NCBI RefSeq assembly: GCF_002803155.1
Contig: NZ_NNBP01000027.1
Location: forward strand, 62,001-126,000
Direction of reading: 5' to 3'
Length of the DNA stretch: 64,000 nt
Origin: Streptomyces sp. CB02959
Lineage (GTDB): Bacteria; Actinomycetota; Actinomycetes; Streptomycetales; Streptomycetaceae
The notes under the pieces were generated by a model, which saw only the letters and a program-made list of their open reading frames with translations, did no database searches and was not told the origin of the DNA. Shown here in pieces: positions 53,284-60,105 of this stretch. Numbering within the stretch: the first letter of the stretch is position 1; every line of letters begins with the position of its first letter. A program made the translations under genes and the position numbers.

Positions 53284-54429
53284 ATGCCCACCCACCACCC
53301 CCTCGCCGTCATCGGCGGCGGCCTCGGCGGCCTGACCCTGGCCCGCGTCCTGCATGTGCACGGCATCGAGACGGCCGTCTTCGACCGGGAGGACTCACCG
53401 GCCGCCCGCACCCAGGGCGGCATGCTCGACATCCACGAGGACTCCGGGCAGCTCGCCCTGCGCGCCGCCGGCCTGTACGACGCCTTCCGCGCCCTGGTCC
53501 ACCCCGGCGGCGAGGCGCTGCGCATCCTCGACCCGCACGGCACGGTGCGTCTGGCGGAGGAGGACGACGGTTCCGGCACCCGCCCCGAGGTCGACCGCGG
53601 TCACCTGCGAGACCTGCTGCTGAGCTCCCTCCCCCAGGGCACGGTCCGCTGGGGCAGGAAGGCCACCGGCGCCCGCTCCCTGGAGGACGGCCGGCACCAA
53701 GTCGCCTTCGCCGACGGCGGCGTGGTCACCACCGACCTGCTCATCGGGGCCGACGGCGCCTGGTCCCGCATACGCCCGCTGCTGTCCGACGCGCTCCCCG
53801 CCTACGCGGGAATCTCGTTCGTGGAGGGCGACCTCCGGGACGCCGACGTCCGCCACCCCGGCAGCGCCGCCCTGGTCGGCGACGGCTTCTTCCTCTGCCT
53901 GGGCGACCGAAAGGGCCTGCTCGCGCACCGCGAGAGCGACGGGAGCCTGCACGTCTACACCGCCCTCAAGACCGGCGAGGACTGGCTCGACACCCTCGAC
54001 TTCACCGACCCGGACGCCGCCAAGAAGGCCGTCCTGACCCGGTTCGAGGGCTGGGACGACGGTCTGCGGAAGCTGATCGCCGATGCCGACGGCCCACTCG
54101 TTCCGCGCCGCATCCACGCCCTGCCCGTCGGCCACCGCTGGCCCCGCACCCCCGGCGTGACGTTGCTGGGTGACGCCGCGCACCTGATGTCCCCCTTCGC
54201 CGGCGAAGGAGCCAACCTCGCCATGCTCGACGGCGCCGAACTCGGCCGGGCCCTCGCCGCACACCCCGACGACCGCGAAGCCGCCCTCACCGCCTACGAG
54301 GAGGCGCTCTTCCCGCGCAGCGCCGCCTCCGCCGCCGAGTCGGACGCCAGCCTGCGGCTGATGTTCGGCGACGACGCCCTGGCACGTCTCCTGGACCAGT
54401 TCACGGCCCGCCCCCGGCCCGCGCACTGA
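53284..54429 (+). CDS. TetX-like FAD-dependent monooxygenase
   Basis: 381 residues, class A flavoprotein. FAD motif IGGGLGGLTLARVL (10-23), then QGGMLDIHEDSGQLALRAAGL, which matches the TetX block [20 protein letters not shown] as I remember it. VDRGHLRDLLLSSLP follows, then the second FAD motif LLGDAAHLMSPFAGEGANLA (about 293-312). TetX inactivates tetracyclines by hydroxylation; related enzymes act on rifamycins and other polyketides. Length (381) is close to TetX (388). Under a TetR repressor with a triple operator. Antibiotic inactivation is a reasonable guess, not shown. Confidence 0.82.
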   Translation: MPTHHPLAVIGGGLGGLTLARVLHVHGIETAVFDREDSPAARTQGGMLDIHEDSGQLALRAAGLYDAFRALVHPGGEALRILDPHGTVRLAEEDDGSGTRPEVDRGHLRDLLLSSLPQGTVRWGRKATGARSLEDGRHQVAFADGGVVTTDLLIGADGAWSRIRPLLSDALPAYAGISFVEGDLRDADVRHPGSAALVGDGFFLCLGDRKGLLAHRESDGSLHVYTALKTGEDWLDTLDFTDPDAAKKAVLTRFEGWDDGLRKLIADADGPLVPRRIHALPVGHRWPRTPGVTLLGDAAHLMSPFAGEGANLAMLDGAELGRALAAHPDDREAALTAYEEALFPRSAASAAESDASLRLMFGDDALARLLDQFTARPRPAH

Positions 54430-54577
54430 TCGTCCAAGGCGTGGACGGTCCGCGCCCCTCGGAATACGCCCCGGTGCAAGGGAGTTGGAAGCGGGGAGAC
54501 CCACCGACCCTCTTCGGGCGGCGATCGGCGCATGCCGCCGCGGCAGCCGCGTCCGGGGACCCGAGACCGGAGCAGAT

Positions 54578-55201
54578 ATGACCACGCCCAGCGCCACACC
54601 CACCGGCCCGGACCGTTCGTTCCTCTTCGTCCTCGGCAGCTCCCGCCCCGACGGCAACACCGAGATCCTCACCCGCGCCGCCGCCGCCCAACTCCCCTCC
54701 GACGTCCGGCAGGAGTGGGTGGACCTGTCCCGGCTGCCGTTGCCCGACTTCCAGGACGGCCGGCACGAGTCCGACACCTGGACGCCCGAGGAGCACGAGG
54801 AGGCACTGCGGCAGGCCACGCTCCGGGCCACCGACGTGGTCATCGCCTCGCCGCTGTACTGGTACAGCCTCTCCGCACAGGCCAAGCGCTACCTCGACTA
54901 CTGGTCGGGGTGGCTGACGGTCCCCGGCTCGGACTTCAAGGAGCGGATGGCGGGCCGGACCCTGTGGGGAGTGACGGTCATGGCGCACCGCGAAGAGGTC
55001 GTCGCCGAGGGCCTGGTGACCGCCCTCCACCACAGCGCGGCGTACCTGGGAATGCACTTCGGCGGGGTGTTGTCCGGCAACGGCTCCCGCCCCGGGCAGG
55101 TGCGGAACGACGACGGCGCCATGGTCCGCGCCAAGACCTTCTTCCAGCGCCCGGCCGCCCTCGCCCGCTTCCCCTACGAGGAGCAGCCGGCGCAGCCGTA
55201 G
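54578..55201 (+). CDS. NADPH-dependent FMN reductase-like flavoprotein
   Basis: 207 residues with the flavodoxin-like fold: FLFVLGSSRPDGNTEILTRAA (phosphate-binding loop), DVVIASPLYWYSLSAQAKRYLDYWSG, then VTVMAH. Family members are quinone or flavin reductases. Located 148 bp after the TetX-like gene on the same strand and could supply reduced flavin or detoxify quinones, but linkage is only by position. Confidence 0.85.
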   Translation: MTTPSATPTGPDRSFLFVLGSSRPDGNTEILTRAAAAQLPSDVRQEWVDLSRLPLPDFQDGRHESDTWTPEEHEEALRQATLRATDVVIASPLYWYSLSAQAKRYLDYWSGWLTVPGSDFKERMAGRTLWGVTVMAHREEVVAEGLVTALHHSAAYLGMHFGGVLSGNGSRPGQVRNDDGAMVRAKTFFQRPAALARFPYEEQPAQP

Positions 55202-55268
55202 CCCGCCCCCCGGGCGCCGGCGGGGTGCGCACCCCGCCGGCGCGGACCCGCACCGGCGCCGGACCGGC

Positions 55269-55619
55269 TCAGTCGGCGTCGACGCGCAGCGAGGCGAAAC
55301 GCAGCTTGCCGTGCTTGCCGGGGCCCAGGTCGGCGACCGGCTCTCCGGCACAGTGCGGCCGGGCGTAGAAGTGGGCGGTCTTCCCGACCAGGGAGAGGTT
55401 GGACGTGGTGCCGGCGCCCGCGATGGAGTAGCAACGGCCGGGCTCGGGCTGCTTCAGGGTGGCGGCCCGACCGGCCGGGGTGGTGTAGGTGATCATGCCG
55501 AGGTCGGCCGCGTCCGCGGTCGCCACCGGCAGCAGGACCGCGCCGACGGCGAGCGCCACGGCCGCGACCGCACGACCGCGACCACGAACACGTCCACGGC
55601 CTCGTACAAGGGAGTTCAT
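55269..55619 (-). CDS. Small secreted protein
   Basis: 116 residues. Arg-rich n-region and long hydrophobic signal (AVAAVALAVGAVLLPVATADAA), then about 75 residues with two Cys (GRCYSIAG, PHCAGEP) and strands that look like a compact beta sandwich of the kind seen in small exported inhibitors. Not recognised. GGAGCC precedes the ATG. Confidence 0.7.
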   Translation of the reverse strand: MNSLVRGRGRVRGRGRAVAAVALAVGAVLLPVATADAADLGMITYTTPAGRAATLKQPEPGRCYSIAGAGTTSNLSLVGKTAHFYARPHCAGEPVADLGPGKHGKLRFASLRVDAD

Positions 55620-55747
55620 GAAGGCTCCAAATGAGGGGAGAGCAGGTTGTCGACCGGTCCAACGACGGACCGGCCGCCCCGTGACGCCGACCGCGCCAAC
55701 TCCCCTGCGCCGCCGCTCCGCTGCATCGCCGGCCGCTCCGCCGGACG

Positions 55748-56473
55748 TCACGACCGCAGCGCGTCGCTCACGGTGAGCTTCGGGGCGTCGCCCGAGGGCC
55801 GCGGCGCGCCCGCCGCCGCCAGGCCGAAGAGCGGGATACCGTACCGGTCGCGGAAGGCCCGGCTGCGGCGCACGGTCAGCGCCACCATCGCGCCGAGGAT
55901 CGTGAAGGACTCGATCTTGCCGACCACCGGCACCAGGTCAATGGGCAGCCCCAACGCCGCCACGGTGCTCAGCGCCGCGTCGAGCAGCTGCGCGCCGCCC
56001 CACAGGAGCGTCAGTCCGCGCAGCGCGGTCCGGAACTCCGGGAGTTCGCGCCAGGCACGCTCCGCCGCCTCGGCGCCGGCCGGCCCGCGCAGCCGCTGCC
56101 CGAAGTGGAACGCGAGGGGCCGGGCCGCGAACAGGGTGCCCAGGACCCACAGTCCCAACACGACGGGGATGCCCGCGTCCTTCAACAGCAGCACCCGCGG
56201 GCTGCCGCTGACCGCCGAGAGCCCCGCCGACGCCCCCAGCAGCACGACCACCAGCAGGTCGAAGACCTCGACCCGCCGGCGTACCAGGGCCGTGCCCACC
56301 GCGTGCGCGGCCGGGATCACACCGCTCAGCAACAGGGCCTGCCACTGGGCGACGTCCAGCGCGCGCAGCACGTAGTAGAGGACCAGCGGGAGGAGGAGAT
56401 TGACGGTCAGCGGTACGCCCACGGCACGCCACCGCTGCGCACCACGCGTGTGTACGGCTCCCTCGGTTCCCAT
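55748..56473 (-). CDS. VC0807/DUF3159-like integral membrane protein
   Basis: 241 residues, about six membrane helices (PLTVNLLLPLVLYYVLRAL; LLLSGVIPAAHAVGTALV; VEVFDLLVVVLLGASAGLSAV; PVVLGLWVLGTLFAARPLAF ...). RRVEVFDLLVV and KDAGIPVVLGLWVLGTLF match a conserved family of unknown function. GGAGGCC precedes the ATG at 56473. Confidence 0.75.
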   Translation of the reverse strand: MGTEGAVHTRGAQRWRAVGVPLTVNLLLPLVLYYVLRALDVAQWQALLLSGVIPAAHAVGTALVRRRVEVFDLLVVVLLGASAGLSAVSGSPRVLLLKDAGIPVVLGLWVLGTLFAARPLAFHFGQRLRGPAGAEAAERAWRELPEFRTALRGLTLLWGGAQLLDAALSTVAALGLPIDLVPVVGKIESFTILGAMVALTVRRSRAFRDRYGIPLFGLAAAGAPRPSGDAPKLTVSDALRS

Positions 56474-56768
56474 GACGGCCTCCAACGGTCCGGTACCGGC
56501 CCCTCCGGCACCACGTCGACCTGTCTCGACGCTAGGAGCCGGGCGGGTGGAGAGGCATCGGCCCCCAGGCCGGACCTGCCGGGCCGACTCTCCACCTGCC
56601 CGCTCCACCGTCGGGTGGAGACCGTCGAGGGGAGAGCCGCCGGGGAGCTCGCCGGAGTCCGCGGTCCAGTGGCGTGGTGCTGGATGCCGGGATGCCGGAT
56701 ACCTGATGCCGCGAGGCCGTTGGCGCCGGTGACGGCGGCGGCCTGCCGCTCGGTGCCGGTCGTCGGCG

Positions 56769-57206
56769 TCAGAAGCTGTCGCCCAGCCGCTCGATCAGCG
56801 GCGCCGCCGCCGTCAACGTCGCCAGCTCCGCGTCGGTGAAGCGTTCTCCGAGGGCCTTCGCCAACTGCTGGGCCCGGGCGTCGCGCTTGTGCCGCAGCAC
56901 CTCGACGCCGGCCTCGGTCAACGACATGATGATCCGTCGGCCGTCGTCGGGGTCGCGGCGACGCTCGACGAAGCCGCGCTCTTCCAACACGCCCAGAGTG
57001 GTTCCCATTGCCTGGGACGTGATCTGCTCGGCCCGCGCCAGCTCGGCCGCCGTCGCCGGGCCGCCCCGGTCCAGTCGTGCCAGCGCGGCACGCTCGGGCA
57101 ACGACAGGTCGCCGGGCGCCTGCAGCTGACGCAGCCGGCGGGCCAGCAGTCCGATGCTTCCGTAGAGCGCACCGGCCAGGTCGTCGACGTCCGAGCTCTG
57201 AGTCAT
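56769..57206 (-). CDS. MarR-family regulator
   Basis: 145 residues. Winged helix PERAALARLDRGGPATAAELARAEQITSQAMGTTLGVLEERGFV with the wing RRRDPDDGRRIIMSLTEAG. A longer open frame to 57314 runs through the operator and lacks a ribosome site. Divergent from a GlsB-type gene; no drug pump directly adjacent. Confidence 0.92.
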   Translation of the reverse strand: MTQSSDVDDLAGALYGSIGLLARRLRQLQAPGDLSLPERAALARLDRGGPATAAELARAEQITSQAMGTTLGVLEERGFVERRRDPDDGRRIIMSLTEAGVEVLRHKRDARAQQLAKALGERFTDAELATLTAAAPLIERLGDSF

Positions 57207-57219
57207 GTTGATAAGCCTA

Positions 57220-57244
57220 GGTTGATCAACTCGGCCAATCAACC
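57220..57244. promoter_or_regulatory. Candidate MarR operator
   Basis: ggttgat ... atcaacc with a 11-bp spacer (57220-57226, 57238-57244), overlapping a perfect 10-bp palindrome gttgatcaac (57221-57230); a further gttgatca lies at 57248-57255. Just upstream of the MarR start. Confidence 0.7.
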
Positions 57245-57408
57245 GACGTTGATCACCGTCCCCGGGCCGGCACTCCGGGGCCGGCGGGGGGCGCTGCCGT
57301 ACCACCGCCACCACCGGACATCACACGATTGCAGCAGGCCCGGGTGAAAGCCCCGGGAGAGGGAACCAGTCTGTACGCATCAGCAGGTCTTGACGAGAGG
57401 GTGCGGAC

Positions 57409-57678
57409 ATGGGAATCATCGCGTGGGCTTTGATCGGGCTCCTCGCCGGTGCCATTGCGAAGGCTCTGATGCCTGGCAAGGACCCGGGTGGCTGCGTGAT
57501 CACCATGCTGATCGGCATCGCCGGCGGCCTGCTGGGCGGCTGGCTCGGCAAGGTGATCTTCGGAGTGCACTCGATCAACGGCTTCTTCCACCTGTCGACG
57601 TGGATCGCCGCCATCGTCGGCTCCCTCATCGTCCTGCTCCTCTACCGCTTCACCCTGGGACGCAACCGCGAGCACTGA
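57409..57678 (+). CDS. GlsB/YeaQ/YmgE-family stress membrane protein
   Basis: 89 residues with three glycine-rich membrane helices: GIIAWALIGLLAGAIAKALMPGK, CVITMLIGIAGGLLGGWLG and STWIAAIVGSLIVLLLYRF. The KDPGG turn after helix 1 is diagnostic. Induced by stress in other bacteria; exact role unclear. GAGAGGG precedes the ATG. Confidence 0.92.
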   Translation: MGIIAWALIGLLAGAIAKALMPGKDPGGCVITMLIGIAGGLLGGWLGKVIFGVHSINGFFHLSTWIAAIVGSLIVLLLYRFTLGRNREH

Positions 57679-57709
57679 CCGCGCGCCCGGCGGGGCGCGG
57701 ACGGACACC

Positions 57710-57746
57710 CGGTGGGGCCGGAGGGCGATGCCTTCCGGCCCCACCG
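57710..57746 (+). terminator. Hairpin between the GlsB-type gene and the ribosomal-protection gene
   Basis: Arms cggtggggccgga (57710-57722) and tccggccccaccg (57734-57746), perfect 13 bp, loop 11 bases with further pairing. Either terminates the GlsB transcript or forms part of the leader before the tetM-like gene. Confidence 0.75.
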
Positions 57747-57830
57747 CACGTGGAAAACCAGTTGCCGAGGCCGCCCCGAGGCGACCAGGGTGGTCGCCGA
57801 CAGCTCGTCGGCAACAACAGGAGCACCCCC

Positions 57831-57953
57831 ATGCGCCGATTCCTCGAAAACCCCCAGCGCCCTTTCCGGACGGTGAATTTCGAGGACTTCGGCACCCATG
57901 CAGATCCAGCACACCCTGAACATCGGCATTCTCGCGCACGTCGACGCGGGTAA
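57831..57953 (+). CDS. Leader ORF overlapping the ribosomal-protection gene
   Basis: 40 residues (MRRFLENPQRPFRTVNFEDF then an Arg/His-rich end), with a better ribosome site (AGGAG, seven bases before ATG) than the following gene. It ends 56 bp inside that gene in another frame (+1 relative). This layout is what a ribosome-sensing attenuator needs: a drug that stalls or slows translation of the leader would change access to the next start. Could instead be chance, or a start-site artefact. Confidence 0.5.
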   Translation: MRRFLENPQRPFRTVNFEDFGTHADPAHPEHRHSRARRRG

Positions 57954-59871
57954 GACCAGCCTGACCGAGCGTCTGCTGTTCGACACCGGCACCATCGGCC
58001 GGCTCGGCAGCGTCGACGCCGGTGACACCCAGACCGACACCGGCGCCATCGAGCGGCAGCGCGGCATCACCGTGCGCTCGGCGGTGGCCTCCTTCACGGC
58101 CGGCGCCACGCAGGTCAATCTGATCGACACCCCCGGACACTCCGACTTCGTCGCCGAGGTGGAGCGCGTCCTCGGCGTCCTGGACGGCGCCGTGCTGGTG
58201 CTGTCCGCCGTCGAGGGCGTCCAGGCACACACCCGCGTCCTGATGCGGACGCTGCGGGAGATGCGACTCCCGGTGCTGCTCTTCGTCAACAAGATCGACC
58301 GTCCGGGCGCCCGCGGGGACGCGCTCCTCGCCGACATCCGGCGCAAGCTGGCGCCGCACCTCGTCCCCATGACGGCGGTGCGGGATCTCGGCACACCGTC
58401 GGCCCGCGCGCTCCCGCGGGCGCTCGACGACGAGCCGGAGTTCCGCACCCGCGTCGCCGAAACACTCGCCGAGGTCGACGACGCCCTGCTCGCCCGCGTC
58501 GTGGACGGCCCGTTCCCCACGCCGGACGAGCTGCACACCGCACTCGCCGAGCACACCCGGAACGGCCGGGTGCACCCCGTCCAGTTCGGCTCGGCGCGCA
58601 GCGGACAGGGCATCGGAGCGCTCATCGACGGCATCACCGGGCTGCTCAGGCCGGCGCCCACCGACGGCGGCGCGGACCCGGCCGGTGCGGCGCCCCCGCG
58701 CGGCACGGTGTTCGCCGTCGAGCGCGGACCGTCCGGGAAGAAGACCGCCTACGTGCGCCTGTTCTCCGGCACGTTGGCCGCCCGCCGGCGCGTGACCCTC
58801 CACCGGAACGGCCCGGACGGCGCACCCCTGGCGTACCCGGGCCAGATCACCTCCCTGCACGTCGTCGGAGGCTCCGGCCACGGCGGCGACGGCACCCGGC
58901 ACTTGGCCGCGGGCGACATCGGGAAGCTCGGCGGCCTGCCCGAGGCCCGGGTCGGCGACCGGCTCACCGACCCTGCCGGACGGGACGACGGCCCGCGCCC
59001 ACCGCACTTCCCCGCCCCGACCCTCCGGACGCTGGTGCGCCCCCGGCACCGGACACCCGGCGCGGCGGCCCGCCTGTACGCGGCGCTGCAGCGCCTCGCC
59101 GAGCAGGACCCGCTCATCCATGCCTGTGCCGGGCCCGACGGCGCCACGTCTGTGCTGCTCTACGGCGAGATCCAGAAGGAGATCCTCGCGGCGACCCTCG
59201 CCGACGACTTCGGGATCGAGGCGGTCTTCGAACCCAGCCGGACCGTCTGCCTGGAACGCCCCGTGGGCGTCGGCGAGGCGTACGAGGAGATGGGCCGGCA
59301 GGCAGCCAGTCCCAGCGGTTTCGTGGCCACCATCGGGCTGCGCGTCGAGCCCGCGCGCCGGAATTCCGGCGTCGCGTTCCGGTACGAAACCGAATTGGGC
59401 GCCCTCCCGCACGCCTTCCACACCGCCATCGAGGAGACCGTGCACACCGCTCTCCGCACCGGTCCGCACGGCTGGGCGGTCACCGACTGCACCGTCACCC
59501 TCATCCGCTCGGGCTTCGCCAGTCCGGTGAGTACCGCGAGCGACTTCCGGGGCCTGACCCCGGTGGTCCTCGGCCGCGCCCTGGAGCGCGCCGGCACGCA
59601 GGTCTACGAGCCCTGCCACGCGTTCGACGTGGACATCCCGCTCGATACGCTGCCGGCCGTCGCCTCGTGCCTCGCCGCTCTGGGGGCGGACATCGAGGAC
59701 ACCGCGGGCGGGCTGACGTCGTGGCTGGTCAAGGGATCGATCCCGGCCAGTCGGGTGCGTTCCGCCGAACACCGGTTGCCGGGCCTGACCCGTGGTGAGG
59801 CCCTGTGGTGGTCCCGGCCTGCCGGGGACCGGCCCGTGGGCCGCGCGGCCGCCCGGGCACTCGGGCGCTGA
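57898..59871 (+). CDS. otrA: OtrA/TetM-type ribosomal protection GTPase
   Basis: 657 residues, EF-G-like. G1 AHVDAGKTS (13-21), switch II DTPGHSDF, NKID (131-134), then domains II to V. Blocks such as NIGILAHVDAGKTSLTERLL, GSVDAG, RQRGITVRSAVASF, VNLIDTPGHSDFVAEVERVLGVLDGAVLV and the late WAVTDCTVTLIRSG...PVSTASDFR follow OtrA of S. rimosus as I remember it. It removes tetracyclines from the ribosome by GTP hydrolysis. The G-domain is intact and all motifs are in place. Probable tetracycline self-protection or resistance gene. Confidence 0.88.
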   Translation: MQIQHTLNIGILAHVDAGKTSLTERLLFDTGTIGRLGSVDAGDTQTDTGAIERQRGITVRSAVASFTAGATQVNLIDTPGHSDFVAEVERVLGVLDGAVLVLSAVEGVQAHTRVLMRTLREMRLPVLLFVNKIDRPGARGDALLADIRRKLAPHLVPMTAVRDLGTPSARALPRALDDEPEFRTRVAETLAEVDDALLARVVDGPFPTPDELHTALAEHTRNGRVHPVQFGSARSGQGIGALIDGITGLLRPAPTDGGADPAGAAPPRGTVFAVERGPSGKKTAYVRLFSGTLAARRRVTLHRNGPDGAPLAYPGQITSLHVVGGSGHGGDGTRHLAAGDIGKLGGLPEARVGDRLTDPAGRDDGPRPPHFPAPTLRTLVRPRHRTPGAAARLYAALQRLAEQDPLIHACAGPDGATSVLLYGEIQKEILAATLADDFGIEAVFEPSRTVCLERPVGVGEAYEEMGRQAASPSGFVATIGLRVEPARRNSGVAFRYETELGALPHAFHTAIEETVHTALRTGPHGWAVTDCTVTLIRSGFASPVSTASDFRGLTPVVLGRALERAGTQVYEPCHAFDVDIPLDTLPAVASCLAALGADIEDTAGGLTSWLVKGSIPASRVRSAEHRLPGLTRGEALWWSRPAGDRPVGRAAARALGR

Positions 59872-59913
59872 TCCGCGGCCCGCACGCGCGGCGCGACGAT
59901 CGAATCTCCTTGC

Positions 59914-59938
59914 GCGGACCGGCTGCCGGCCGGTCCGC
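59914..59938 (+). terminator. Hairpin terminator after the ribosomal-protection gene
   Basis: gcggaccggc (59914-59923) pairs with gccggtccgc (59929-59938), 10 bp perfect, loop 5. Confidence 0.75.
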
Positions 59939-60001
59939 CACGGCCCCCGTAATGCGCCGGAGAAAAGAAAAAACCCCGACGCATCCGCATGCGATCGAGG
60001 T

Positions 60002-60032
60002 TTGACAACCGGGGTATTTCTCCGCGTATATT
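60002..60032 (+). promoter_or_regulatory. Strong AT-rich promoter of the HelD-type gene
   Basis: Perfect TTGACA (60002-60007) and TATATT (60027-60032), spacer 19 bp (18 if GTATAT is used). The 140 bp from here to the start codon are strikingly AT-rich for the window (catatcgcgagaaaagcaac, ttcatttcactacgg). Confidence 0.75.
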
Positions 60033-60105
60033 GAGCGTTTGCATATCGCGAGAAAAGCAACCCAATTCATTTCACTACGGCACAGTCTATTCGAGCGGAG
60101 CTGAA

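Noticed and set aside
59940..60105. Rifamycin-associated element upstream of the HelD-type gene
   Set aside because: No palindrome of that type is present in the AT-rich leader.
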